A stretch of 37,447 bases of DNA from Ilumatobacteraceae bacterium (GTDB taxonomy: Bacteria; Actinomycetota; Acidimicrobiia; Acidimicrobiales; Ilumatobacteraceae): the NCBI GenBank assembly GCA_025358075.1, contig JANYKU010000099.1:1-37447 (forward strand), in the 5' to 3' direction. The position numbers were made by a program, and so were the translations under genes. Below are positions 7,424 to 15,381 of the stretch, in pieces (positions within the stretch are counted from its first letter, which is position 1; every line of letters begins with the position of its first letter). Under the pieces are notes generated by a model that did no database searches, was not told the origin of the DNA, and saw nothing but the letters and a program-made list of their open reading frames with translations.

Positions 7424-9395
7424 CGCTGCTGAGGACAGGGGAGACCTCGACGCGGGCGTCGTTGAAGGTGGCTCCACCGGCGAGATCGGCGAGGTGGTCG
7501 GGCGCAAAGACGTTGGCCGTGAAGCCCTGATGCCCATCGCCGCGCCACATGCCCTTTGGCATCGTCGCCAACCCGGGTCGAAGGGTCGCGTCGACCGCGA
7601 CGATCGCCTCGATCGTGTACCGGCCGTTGGTGATCTGTGCCCGATCTCCCGTTGAGAGCCCTCTGGCTGCGGCGTCGCCGGGATGGAGGTGCAGGTCGGC
7701 ACTCGCCGGGGCGATGTTGCCGAACATCGAGCTGGTGGTACGGCTCGTCGCCGGCGTGATCAGCGTGATCGGAAAGTCGGGCGCCTCGAATGGCCGGTAC
7801 TCCGGCAGGTCGTCGACACCATCGGCATGGCAAACCAACTGGACTTTGCCGTCCGGCTCGACGTCGCGGAACTGAACCGCACCGTGCTCGGGGAGCTGAC
7901 GAAACGGCAACACTCGATCGCCGAGTGCCAGGCGGCGCAACCGCTGTGGGCTCGGATCCCACTGCTGAGCATCGAGACCGAGACGCACGCCCACGCCGAC
8001 GCTAACCTCGTCGTTGGTACGGCTCTCGCCGACACGCGGGATCACGGCCGGAGCCTCTTGGATGACGAACGAGCCATAGCTGCCGACGATCTCGTCGACC
8101 TCGTAGATCGACGTCGCCGGCAGCACCAGGTCTGCGAGCCGCGCGGTGTCGGTCATCGTCAAGTCATGCACAACGGTGAACAGATCCTCGCGTGACAGCC
8201 CTTCCAACACGATTGCCTGCTCCGGGCAGGTGGCGGCTGGGTTCGACCCCTGAACGAACAGCACGTCGACGCGCCCGCCTTCGTCGGCGACGAGGATGCG
8301 TCCGAGGCGGTTCATGTTGATCGGTCGCCTCACGGGAGGTGCAGCGTCGCCGACGACGGCGTTGCGAATGGCTGCCCCGTCGTAGCCGATTCCCCCGCTG
8401 ATCGAGTTGAACACTCCCGAGCCCGGCGTGCCGAACTGTCCGGCCAGGGCGGGCAGGGCGAACACTGCGCGACTGGCTGAACCACCGTTGCGATTGCGTT
8501 CTTGCCCCCAGCCGACGCGGAGCATTGCCGGACGGATCGTGCCGTACATCTCGGCGAACAGCTCGATGTCGGCAACATCGATGCCGCAGATCTCGGCGGC
8601 GCGCGCCGGCGTCCACTGTTGGCATGCGGCGAGATATTCGTCGACGCCATCGACCCACCGATCGATGAAGTCCTTGTCGAGGTGACCGTCGCGCTGCAGC
8701 AGTGCCGCGATCGCCATCGCCAAGACGCCGTCGGTGCCTGGGCGTACCGCCAAGTGCAGATCGGCGCGTGTTGCGATCGGCGTACGTCGAGGATCGACGA
8801 CGATCAGCTTTGCGCCCGCGCGACGCCGCTCCTCGATCACCGGACCGAGGTGGGGGTGCGACACGTTGGGGTTGGCGCCCCACACGACGATCAGCTCGCT
8901 GTACTGAAGGTCTTGCGGATCGGCAGAGGGCAGCGAACCATAGGTGCGGTCCCACGCCTCGCCAACTGTTGCCGCGCAGATGGTGATGTCGGTCCTCGCC
9001 GCGCCCAACTGCTCCCACACGAGCGGCGACAATCCGGCGCGGCCCAGCTTGCCCGCCGACGAGCTGTACAGATACGGCACGACAGATTCCCAGCCGTGTG
9101 CTGCTACTGCATCGATGACCTTGGCGGCGAAGAGATCGAGTGCTTCGTCCCAGCCGATCTCGACGAACTCGCCGGAGCCCTTCGCTCCCGAGCGGCGCAG
9201 CGGCGCGGTGATGCGGTCGGGCCCGTGAAGGAGCTGCGGCGTGTTCTTGACCTTCGCGCAGATCCACCCGTTGGTCGATGGATTCGGGCCGTCGGCGATG
9301 CCATCGAGGGCGATCAGCTTCCCGTCTTCGACCGTCACCTCCAGGCTGCAACTATCCGGGCAATCGAGCGAACAGGCGGTGATCTGCTTCCCCAT
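7413..9395 (-). CDS. Molybdopterin-dependent oxidoreductase with N-terminal [4Fe-4S] site
   Basis: A 660-residue member of the DMSO-reductase superfamily (BisC/formate-dehydrogenase-like). Near the N-terminus C-x3-C-x3-C-x29-C (CSLDCPDSC and GWICAK) binds a [4Fe-4S] cluster, and the Lys after the last Cys is the usual electron-relay residue. Molybdopterin-domain landmarks follow (IVVWGANPNVSHPH, GAKLIVVDPRRTPIATRAD, FVQGSNPAATCP, LADLVLPATSIYEVDE), then a C-terminal dinucleotide-binding domain. No Cys, Sec or Ser molybdenum ligand could be assigned with confidence, so the substrate is open. There is no Tat signal, so it is probably cytoplasmic. No electron-transfer subunit or chaperone gene is adjacent. 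ATG 9395 is preferred over TTG 9401 because TACGCT lies exactly 6 nt upstream, as for a leaderless start. Confidence 0.88.
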   Translation of the reverse strand: MGKQITACSLDCPDSCSLEVTVEDGKLIALDGIADGPNPSTNGWICAKVKNTPQLLHGPDRITAPLRRSGAKGSGEFVEIGWDEALDLFAAKVIDAVAAHGWESVVPYLYSSSAGKLGRAGLSPLVWEQLGAARTDITICAATVGEAWDRTYGSLPSADPQDLQYSELIVVWGANPNVSHPHLGPVIEERRRAGAKLIVVDPRRTPIATRADLHLAVRPGTDGVLAMAIAALLQRDGHLDKDFIDRWVDGVDEYLAACQQWTPARAAEICGIDVADIELFAEMYGTIRPAMLRVGWGQERNRNGGSASRAVFALPALAGQFGTPGSGVFNSISGGIGYDGAAIRNAVVGDAAPPVRRPINMNRLGRILVADEGGRVDVLFVQGSNPAATCPEQAIVLEGLSREDLFTVVHDLTMTDTARLADLVLPATSIYEVDEIVGSYGSFVIQEAPAVIPRVGESRTNDEVSVGVGVRLGLDAQQWDPSPQRLRRLALGDRVLPFRQLPEHGAVQFRDVEPDGKVQLVCHADGVDDLPEYRPFEAPDFPITLITPATSRTTSSMFGNIAPASADLHLHPGDAAARGLSTGDRAQITNGRYTIEAIVAVDATLRPGLATMPKGMWRGDGHQGFTANVFAPDHLADLAGGATFNDARVEVSPVLSSVSG

Positions 9396-9407
9396 GCGCA
9401 AAGCGTA
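9396..9407 (-). promoter_or_regulatory. Putative leaderless -10 box of the molybdopterin oxidoreductase
   Basis: On the minus strand TACGCT is followed by six bases and then ATG (9395). This TANNNT-N6-start spacing recurs at several genes in the window and predicts transcription starting at the start codon. Confidence 0.45.
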
Positions 9408-9431
9408 ACGGGGCGATCGCCACCGCCTGGC

Positions 9432-9857
9432 CTAGATCGCCCGCATCGAGTTGTCGCGGGCGTTGTGCTGCACCTCTGCCAGGCCGAGCGCTTCGAGCAC
9501 CGGCGGCACGTAGTTGCCGAACCGCCCGCGCAGGCCCTTCTTGAAGCCGTACCAGCCATCGACGGGGTTGCCGGCGGATCGCCCCCACGCCTCGACGGTG
9601 CCGGGCTTGGCATGTTTCTGCTCGTCGGCGGTGCCGAGCGGCATCCAGGTTCCGTGAGTCTTGAGCATCGTGTGCAAGTCCTCGATGCACCGCAGGTGGT
9701 ACCGCAACTGGGTGCCACCGACCTGCACGACGAGCGCAGGCGGGTTGGCATCCGGATCGCGGTATACCTCGAACTCGCTCTTGCCGGGTGGTGTGGTCAG
9801 CTGCCACGGATCGCTAGGCGTACCGGTTCCTCGAACGTCATCAGTCATGGCGGTCAT
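9432..9857 (-). CDS. DUF6855-like actinobacterial conserved protein
   Basis: A 141-residue soluble protein that I recognise as the type usually paired with YafY/WYL regulators in actinobacteria (DUF6855-like, from memory). Typical blocks are GTPSDPWQLTTPPGKSEFEV near the N-terminus, VVQVGGTQLRYHLRCIEDLH in the middle, and PGTVEAWGRSAGNPVDGWYG followed by RGRFGNYVPPVLEALGLAEV at the C-terminus. No catalytic motif or membrane segment is visible and the function is unknown. The start is ATG 9857 or ATG 9848. It is transcribed divergently from the YafY-type gene across 52 nt that contain an imperfect dyad, suggesting that this regulator controls it. Confidence 0.75.
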   Translation of the reverse strand: MTAMTDDVRGTGTPSDPWQLTTPPGKSEFEVYRDPDANPPALVVQVGGTQLRYHLRCIEDLHTMLKTHGTWMPLGTADEQKHAKPGTVEAWGRSAGNPVDGWYGFKKGLRGRFGNYVPPVLEALGLAEVQHNARDNSMRAI

Positions 9858-9871
9858 TCTTGCCGAGCAAA

Positions 9872-9890
9872 CATGACATCATCTGTCGTG
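9872..9890. promoter_or_regulatory. Operator-like dyad between DUF6855 and YafY-type genes
   Basis: CATGACA, five bases, TGTCGTG: 7-bp arms with one mismatch. Extended outward to 10-bp arms, eight of ten positions pair. It overlaps a -35-like ATGACA (9873-9878) that lies 18 nt before TAGATT (9897-9902), the presumed -10 of the plus-strand regulator gene. That is where an autorepressor would bind. Confidence 0.5.
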
Positions 9891-9896
9891 GTTTTG

Positions 9897-9909
9897 TAGA
9901 TTTCAGTGC
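9897..9909 (+). promoter_or_regulatory. Putative leaderless -10 box of the YafY-type regulator
   Basis: TAGATT followed by seven bases and ATG (9910). A -35-like ATGACA lies 18 nt further upstream. Confidence 0.45.
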
Positions 9910-10602
9910 ATGCGCGCCGGACGGTTGGTCGACATGCTGCTGACCTTGCAACGCCGCGGCAGGCTCACCGCCGCCGAGCTCGCCGCCGAGTTGGAGGTCT
10001 CGCCGCGAACGATCCTGCGCGATGTCGACGCCCTCAGCTCGGCCGGAGTCCCGATCTACGCGGTGCAAGGCGTCGGTGGCGGCATCGAGCTCGTCGATCG
10101 CTTCCGAACGCAACTCACCGCATTCACCGCCGACGAAGCGGCTGCGTTGTTTCTCGCCGGTCAACCGCTGGTCGCTCAGCAGCTCGGGCTCGGCGCCGCA
10201 GCCGGCGCGGCGCGACGGAAGCTTCTCGACGCACTGCCCGACGCACTGCGCGGCAGCGCCGAGGCGATCGATGGATGGTTCGTCCACGACCCGCTCGGCC
10301 GCGGCGCGACGCCACTCCCCTACGGTGAGCTGCGCAGGTTGGCCAAGGCCATCGAGCGAACCGTCGAGGTCGAGATCTCCCTCGCCGACCAACCACCGAT
10401 GGCGATGCGACCGTTGGTAGTCGTGCTCGAAGCCGGTTCGTGGCAACTGATCGTGTTGTCCGATGCCGGCCCGGAGATCGTGTGCATCGACTCGCTCCGC
10501 GGCTTGCGGATCACCCGAACGGCGTTCACACGCCCGGCAGGTTTCGACCCCGGCCGCTGGTGGCACGAGGCGCGAGCGGCCTTACCTGCCGAGGGCCCGT
10601 GA
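9910..10602 (+). CDS. YafY-family HTH regulator with C-terminal WYL-like domain
   Basis: A 230-residue transcriptional regulator. The N-terminal HTH_11-type winged helix is classical (RLVDMLLTLQRRGRLTAAELAAELEVSPRTILRDVDALSSAGVPIYAVQGVGGGIEL, residues about 4-62). The middle holds the usual YafY spacer (LTAFTADEAAALFLAG...LLDALP). The C-terminus resembles a WYL-type ligand-sensing domain but is short, with no clear WYL triplet. WYL regulators sense nucleotides or other small molecules; the ligand here is unknown. It is divergent from the DUF6855 gene and probably regulates it through the dyad at 9872-9890. Its 3' end overlaps the opposing LuxR-type gene by 21 bp. Confidence 0.85.
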   Translation: MRAGRLVDMLLTLQRRGRLTAAELAAELEVSPRTILRDVDALSSAGVPIYAVQGVGGGIELVDRFRTQLTAFTADEAAALFLAGQPLVAQQLGLGAAAGAARRKLLDALPDALRGSAEAIDGWFVHDPLGRGATPLPYGELRRLAKAIERTVEVEISLADQPPMAMRPLVVVLEAGSWQLIVLSDAGPEIVCIDSLRGLRITRTAFTRPAGFDPGRWWHEARAALPAEGP

Positions 10603-11646
10603 CAACAGCGTCCGCCGGTTGTGTGAATCGGTCTTGGCGAAGATCGCCTTGAGATGATCTTGAACGGTGTGCTCGGACACGAACGCCTTTCGGGCGAGCT
10701 CGCGAGTGTCGCAACCAGTGGCGAGGAGACCCAGCATCTCGCGTTCTCGGGCACTGAGCCCGAACGCCGCGCAGAACACCCCGAGCCGTTCGGCAGGCGA
10801 GCACGTCTCGATCGTGATGGCGATGTCGCGACGTTCGAGCGGTCCGTTACTACCGATCCGGGCAGCGCGCACGGTCACCCATTCGCCACCTGTTAGGTGC
10901 ATCCGGGCGAACGGAGCGTTTCCGTCGACACCTGCCTCCGCTGCCAAGAGCTGGGCGCCGACGTTGTAGGCGCTGGCAGGAATCGGCGCGGCGTGCTCGG
11001 TCGATGGCACGAGCAACCTCAAGTGCTGCTCCGTTTCTGGCGTCTGCGCTCGAACCTCGAGATCAGCTGACAGCAGCAGAACCACCGGACCGAGTCGCCC
11101 GACGTTCCCTGATGGCAGCGTGAGGAAGGTGTTCGCCTGACTGCGACGCAGCGCGGTAGCGATCGGTGCCGCGATGCTTGCGAGAAAGGTGGCCTCGGGA
11201 CGCTCGAACGTCGACCCCTCATCTTGTCGCCACAAATCGAGGAAGCCCCAGCAGCCGAAGCGGTCCCTGAACACCACCGACGCCACGTCGGTGACGCCGT
11301 ATCCGCACAGGAGCCCGCTCCACAACAAGCTTCGTGATGGATCCCCGCCGGTCATCTCGTCGAGCAGCGCTACAGGTGCGTCGCCGAGCGCAGTCCAGCG
11401 GTTGATCGCGGTGAGGTACTTGAGGCGGATCAGTCGCGGCAGCTCCGGCAGGCATGGAACGTCGGCCAGCGGCGCGCAGCCCACACTCGTCTGCGGATCG
11501 GTCAGCAACCAGGCGTACGAGTCGAAGTCGACGACGGCGCGAATCTCGTCGAGCAACTGCAGGCGCAACGTTCGATCATCTTGAGGAGACTCGCAGAGCT
11601 TCTCGATTCGTCGAGCGCATCGCGCATACTCGGCAGTGCTCGCCAC
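10582..11646 (-). CDS. LuxR-type HTH regulator with GAF-like sensor region
   Basis: A 354-residue regulator. The last 60 residues are a LuxR/GerE helix-turn-helix (LSAREREMLGLLATGCDTRELARKAFVSEHTVQDHLKAIFAKTDSHNRRTLLSRALG). The preceding 280 residues have GAF-like character (DFDSYAWLLTDPQTSVG, VVFRDRFGCWGFLDLWRQDEGSTFERPEATFLASIAAPIATALRR), suggesting a cytoplasmic small-molecule sensor. There is no receiver Asp pocket or kinase partner, so this is not a classic response regulator. I chose GTG 11646 because TACAGT lies 7 nt upstream and the family-like sequence begins just after it; the longer frame to 11757 adds unconserved residues and runs into the divergent promoter. Its target is unknown. 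Confidence 0.83.
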   Translation of the reverse strand: MASTAEYARCARRIEKLCESPQDDRTLRLQLLDEIRAVVDFDSYAWLLTDPQTSVGCAPLADVPCLPELPRLIRLKYLTAINRWTALGDAPVALLDEMTGGDPSRSLLWSGLLCGYGVTDVASVVFRDRFGCWGFLDLWRQDEGSTFERPEATFLASIAAPIATALRRSQANTFLTLPSGNVGRLGPVVLLLSADLEVRAQTPETEQHLRLLVPSTEHAAPIPASAYNVGAQLLAAEAGVDGNAPFARMHLTGGEWVTVRAARIGSNGPLERRDIAITIETCSPAERLGVFCAAFGLSAREREMLGLLATGCDTRELARKAFVSEHTVQDHLKAIFAKTDSHNRRTLLSRALGR

Positions 11647-11659
11647 TCGCGAGACTGTA
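11647..11659 (-). promoter_or_regulatory. Putative leaderless -10 box of the LuxR-type gene
   Basis: On the minus strand TACAGT is followed by seven bases and then GTG (11646). It supports the shorter start for the regulator. Confidence 0.45.
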
Positions 11660-11717
11660 GGCCACCCGGCACCGACGACCCCATGAAGTTGGGATGGTCG
11701 CCTCTCACACGTCGTCG

Positions 11718-11729
11718 TACCCTCGAGCG
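11718..11729 (+). promoter_or_regulatory. Putative leaderless -10 box of the 92-residue protein gene
   Basis: TACCCT followed by six bases and ATG (11730). Confidence 0.45.
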
Positions 11730-12008
11730 ATGACAACACTTCACATCGAGCACGCAATCACCGACTTCTCCGTGTGGAACGCGGCGTTCGATCGATTCGC
11801 CGAAGTTCGCTGGCAAGCAGGCGTGCTCGGGCATCGAGTACAGCGGCCCGTCGACGACGCGAACTATGTGGTCATCGAGCTTGACTTCGACAACATCGAC
11901 GAGGCCAAGCGATTCCTCGCCTTCCTGCAGACCAACGTGTGGACGAACAAGCAGAGCTCTCCCGGCCTTGCCGGTGCCCCTTCGACACGGATCCTCGAGC
12001 CGGCGTAG
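11730..12008 (+). CDS. Small conserved protein, possible dimeric alpha/beta-barrel fold
   Basis: A 92-residue protein without signal or membrane segments. The pattern LHIEHAITDFSVWNAAFDRFAEVRWQAGVLGHRVQRPVDDANYVVIELDFDNIDEAKRFLAFLQ (beta, helix, beta, beta, helix) fits a ferredoxin-like dimeric alpha/beta-barrel as in antibiotic-monooxygenase-like or stress-responsive barrel proteins. No catalytic residue can be assigned. An upstream in-frame GTG/ATG would add 12 residues, but the -10 box at 11718-11723 points to ATG 11730. It is divergent from the LuxR-type gene and converges on the transglutaminase gene, ending 6 nt before it. Confidence 0.7.
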   Translation: MTTLHIEHAITDFSVWNAAFDRFAEVRWQAGVLGHRVQRPVDDANYVVIELDFDNIDEAKRFLAFLQTNVWTNKQSSPGLAGAPSTRILEPA

Positions 12009-12014
12009 TTTCGG

Positions 12015-12890
12015 TCAGTCGCCGAGCCTGGTGACCTCGACGGCGACCGAGAGCTCTTGCGAGGCCGGCGAGCCGAACACGACACCGCGCACCGGGGCGA
12101 CGTCGGCGTAGTCACGTCCCCAGCCGACCGTCACGTGGAAGCGCGGCGGCACCTGGTCGTTGGTCGGGTCGACATCGAGCCAACCCCAACCGGGCACGTA
12201 GACCGCGCACCAGGCGTGCGATGCGTCGGCCCCGACCATCTTGGGCTCGCCGGGCAGCGGCGCGTTCTCCACGTATCCGCTCACGTACCGCGCCGGCAGA
12301 CCGAGCGAGCGCATCGTGCCGATCGCCAGATGGGCGAAGTCCTGACACACGCCGCGGCGAAATGTCAGCACATCGGCCAGTGGGGTGCTGACATCGCTGA
12401 AGCCAGGATCGAAGGCGAACTCGGCGAAGATGCGGTGGGACAGATCGACGACGGCTTCGTGAAAGGGTCGGCCGGGCAAGAACGACCACGAGGCGAAACG
12501 GGCGAGATCGGCGGATGGCGTCACGAACGTCGACTCGACCGAACACATCCGCGCCAACAACCCGTCGGGACTGCCGTCGGTTGCGATGATCGACCTGACC
12601 TCCTCCCACGGTGGCGACCACAGCAACTCCACGGCGGGTACGACATCGACTTCCGACGATGCGACGACCACGAGTTGGTCGTGCACCTGCTCGACCGCGC
12701 GGTACGAGACCGGGTTCCCGAACACATCGAGGTACTCGTCGGCGTGATCGGCGGCGGGAATCGTCGTCACCTCCGACTCCAACACGGTCTGTGTTGGCGT
12801 TGCACGTGGGCGCAAGTGAGCGACCGTGTGACCGTTGATCACTTGGGCGCTGTATCGGTACTCGGTGGTGTGTCGCACGCGGTAGCGCAT
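12015..12890 (-). CDS. Transglutaminase-like cysteine peptidase of the ATP-grasp/alpha-E operon
   Basis: A 291-residue protein with the bacterial transglutaminase N-terminal beta domain (MRYRVRHTTEYRYSAQV, then LRPRATPTQTV) and a transglutaminase-like papain-fold core. The likely catalytic triad is Cys182 (RRGVCQDFAHL), His225 (DASHAWCAVYVPG) and Asp241 (GWLDVDPTN). In the ATP-grasp/alpha-E gene neighbourhoods described by comparative genomics, such proteins are predicted to cleave or transfer peptide or amide bonds made by the ATP-grasp enzyme. The ATG shares one base with the stop of the upstream fusion gene (TGATG), so it is the last, coupled gene of a four-gene operon. It has no signal peptide and is cytoplasmic. 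An ORF extending to 13079 is a frame artefact inside the fusion gene. Confidence 0.9.
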   Translation of the reverse strand: MRYRVRHTTEYRYSAQVINGHTVAHLRPRATPTQTVLESEVTTIPAADHADEYLDVFGNPVSYRAVEQVHDQLVVVASSEVDVVPAVELLWSPPWEEVRSIIATDGSPDGLLARMCSVESTFVTPSADLARFASWSFLPGRPFHEAVVDLSHRIFAEFAFDPGFSDVSTPLADVLTFRRGVCQDFAHLAIGTMRSLGLPARYVSGYVENAPLPGEPKMVGADASHAWCAVYVPGWGWLDVDPTNDQVPPRFHVTVGWGRDYADVAPVRGVVFGSPASQELSVAVEVTRLGD

Positions 12891-15376
12891 CAACCGAACC
12901 CGCCCAGTCCACGGCGTGCCGGGTGGGTGAACCAGGCCAACATCAGCTCGCGGATCAGCTCCAGCAGCGGGCCACGCACATCGAGCACCAACTTCGCCAG
13001 CGAATCCGGACCTTCGCCGAGGCGTCCCCTGGCTGCGGCTTCGAGGAACCGCCGATGCTTCGACGCGTCGGGATTCCACGGCAGCGCGGCAAGGTGCTCG
13101 TTGATCCGGTCGAGCTGGAAGACCAGCGAACGCGGGTTGGTGTCGTCGTGCACCAGAAGGTCCTCGATCGCGGCCAGCCGAACATCGCTGCGATAGCGGC
13201 GGCGGTAGGCGACCAGGCTCTCACTGGCCCCGAGCACGAGGTCGTACACGGGCTGAGCGACGTCGTCGCCGGGCTCGTCGGACAGCGCCGCTTCGATGAT
13301 CCCGAGCAGCAACACGGCGCGTTCCAGCCGGCGACCGAGATCGAGGAATCGCCAACCCGGACCGCGCACCATGCTCTCCATCACCAACCCGGCAAGGGCA
13401 GCGAGGTCGACCATGATGCGGTCGAGGCATTCGGTGACGAGGAACGGATCGCTGGTGTCGGTGGTCGACGAGAGCACGGAGCGTTCGGTGTCGAGCTCGT
13501 TGAGCACCCGCCACGTCGCCGTCGAGAGGAACTCGCGCACCCCGCCGGCGTTGGCAGCGAGATGGCCAAGGCTGTTGGCGACCGCACCCGATCGGTCGTC
13601 GAGCGCCGCAGCGACCTCGACGGCCAGCTGCATCGCCGCACCTCCACCACCACCACCGGCGGAGGCCGAGCCATCGTCGACGGGGCTCCCACCACTGACC
13701 GCTCGAAGTGCGGCGATGGCACGGCCGAGCCATGCCGATTCGACAAGCGCCGGATCGCTGCCGGCGCGACCGATGACGAGGCGCGTGGTACGCGTCGCCG
13801 CCTCGGCCCGCTCGGCGTTGCGACCCAGCCAGAACAGGGCCTCCGCAGACCGCGTCGGCAACGAATCGCGCAGGTCGATCTGTGGGAGCCGGGCGCGCCG
13901 GGCAACGGCCGATGGCCCGGCAGTGACACGCTGAATCGTCGGGTCGGTCAGCACCCAGACGTCTTTGCCGAACGCATCCGAGGAGTTGATCACCAGTTGG
14001 CCCGGAGCAACGTGGCGACCGTGGCCACCGGGTAGCACGATCGCTTCGTCACCGATCCGCACCGTCTGCACGCGGATGCTCGCCGTTCCGCTGCGCAGCT
14101 CGCCATCGATGGCCACCGGCGTGCTGGCAAATTCGATCTTCGGTTGCACCACGTAGCGATGGGGCGCAGCGGTCATGCGATCCAGCCAGTCGGTCATCTC
14201 GGAATCGATGAGCCGGTCACCGAACACCGACGATGCCGGCGCAACGGGGTCGGTGTCGTGGAACACGTACGTCTCCGGATCAGCGCGCACCGCGGCGAGG
14301 CGTTCGCGGTCGCCGCACCACCACGTGTCGATCGAGGCCAACTCCAGCGTCTCGCCGAGCAGATGGCGCGCCGCGTCGGCGAGGAAGGGCTGCAGCCACA
14401 GGCGGTCGGCAAGCCCACTGCCGAGCGAGTTGGCGACGCCGACTTGGCCTTCGCGCACGGCCTGCAACAGCCCCGTCACTCCGCCGGTGCCGGCCGGACC
14501 CAGTTCGAGCGGATCGGATCCCGTATCGACCAAGCGGCGAAAGACGACATCGATCTGCTCGAGGCCGCCGAGCGTTCGCAGCCACACTCGGCCGCCACGG
14601 GTGATCAGATCTCCGCTGCTGGCCAGGTGGTAGCCGAGGTGGGCAGCGAGGTACGAAGCCTCGACGAAGCCGGGGCGCTGTGGATCGGGGCCGAGCAGGA
14701 TGGCCCGAGGCCCGACCACATCTGGCGGAGCCACCGCCGACAAGGCGGTACGCAGGTCGGCGAACCATCCCGACAACGGACTGACACCGAGGTTCCGGAA
14801 CGGTTCGGGATACAACCGCGACAGAACCGTTCGGTTCATCAGCGCATACCCGCATCCGGTGGGAGCATCGGTGTGATCACGCAGCACCAGCCACTGCCCG
14901 GAGCTGTCCCGAACGACGTCGGCGGCATACAACATCAGCCTCGGCCGTTGCACGGCGACGCCAACTGCAGCGAGCTGGTACGCCCGCGAACCCATGACCG
15001 CTGCCGTGGGGATCACGTTGTCGATCAGCAACCGTCGCGGTCCGTAGAGATCTTCCAACACTGCATCGAGCACCCTGGTTCGTTGGCTCAACCCTCGTTC
15101 GATGCCGCGCCACTGCGCCGCGTCGATCACATACGGAACTGGGTCGAGGCCCCACGGCACACCGATCTCGCGATCATCGTGGAAGACGTGCCCGGCGCCT
15201 TCGGCAACCAGCAAGCGCTCGGCGACCATCTGTCGCCGCACGATCTCTGGTGCCCCGAGCGTGGTCCACGTTCGAACCATCGATTCCCAATGTGGACGAA
15301 GGCTGCCGTCACCCTCGACCAGTTCGTCGTAGCGACCGGGGGTCGGCACGTAGGAGGCGGGCAGCTTGGCGTCCAT
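12890..15376 (-). CDS. Circularly permuted ATP-grasp type 2 + alpha-E (DUF403) fusion with degenerate ATP site
   Basis: An 828-residue fusion. Residues about 1-490 are a circularly permuted ATP-grasp module (DUF407-type), recognisable from GRVWLRTLGGLEQIDVVFRRLVD, VANSLGSGLADRLWLQPFL and the C-terminal VINSSDAFGKDVWVL. Residues about 505-828 are an alpha-E domain (SAEALFWLGRNAERAEAATRTTRL...), carrying a Ser/Gly-rich insertion. Compared with the intact paralog upstream in the operon, VLEDN reads VLRDH (164-168) and the VLKPANESGGYG nucleotide loop is replaced by a segment around VFHDTDP (371-377) without the lysine or glycines. The ATP-grasp half therefore looks inactive or repurposed. ATG 15376 lies 5 nt after the upstream stop; TTG 15394 is an alternative start. 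Confidence 0.88.
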   Translation of the reverse strand: MDAKLPASYVPTPGRYDELVEGDGSLRPHWESMVRTWTTLGAPEIVRRQMVAERLLVAEGAGHVFHDDREIGVPWGLDPVPYVIDAAQWRGIERGLSQRTRVLDAVLEDLYGPRRLLIDNVIPTAAVMGSRAYQLAAVGVAVQRPRLMLYAADVVRDSSGQWLVLRDHTDAPTGCGYALMNRTVLSRLYPEPFRNLGVSPLSGWFADLRTALSAVAPPDVVGPRAILLGPDPQRPGFVEASYLAAHLGYHLASSGDLITRGGRVWLRTLGGLEQIDVVFRRLVDTGSDPLELGPAGTGGVTGLLQAVREGQVGVANSLGSGLADRLWLQPFLADAARHLLGETLELASIDTWWCGDRERLAAVRADPETYVFHDTDPVAPASSVFGDRLIDSEMTDWLDRMTAAPHRYVVQPKIEFASTPVAIDGELRSGTASIRVQTVRIGDEAIVLPGGHGRHVAPGQLVINSSDAFGKDVWVLTDPTIQRVTAGPSAVARRARLPQIDLRDSLPTRSAEALFWLGRNAERAEAATRTTRLVIGRAGSDPALVESAWLGRAIAALRAVSGGSPVDDGSASAGGGGGGAAMQLAVEVAAALDDRSGAVANSLGHLAANAGGVREFLSTATWRVLNELDTERSVLSSTTDTSDPFLVTECLDRIMVDLAALAGLVMESMVRGPGWRFLDLGRRLERAVLLLGIIEAALSDEPGDDVAQPVYDLVLGASESLVAYRRRYRSDVRLAAIEDLLVHDDTNPRSLVFQLDRINEHLAALPWNPDASKHRRFLEAAARGRLGEGPDSLAKLVLDVRGPLLELIRELMLAWFTHPARRGLGGFG

Positions 15377-15381
15377 CTGAT

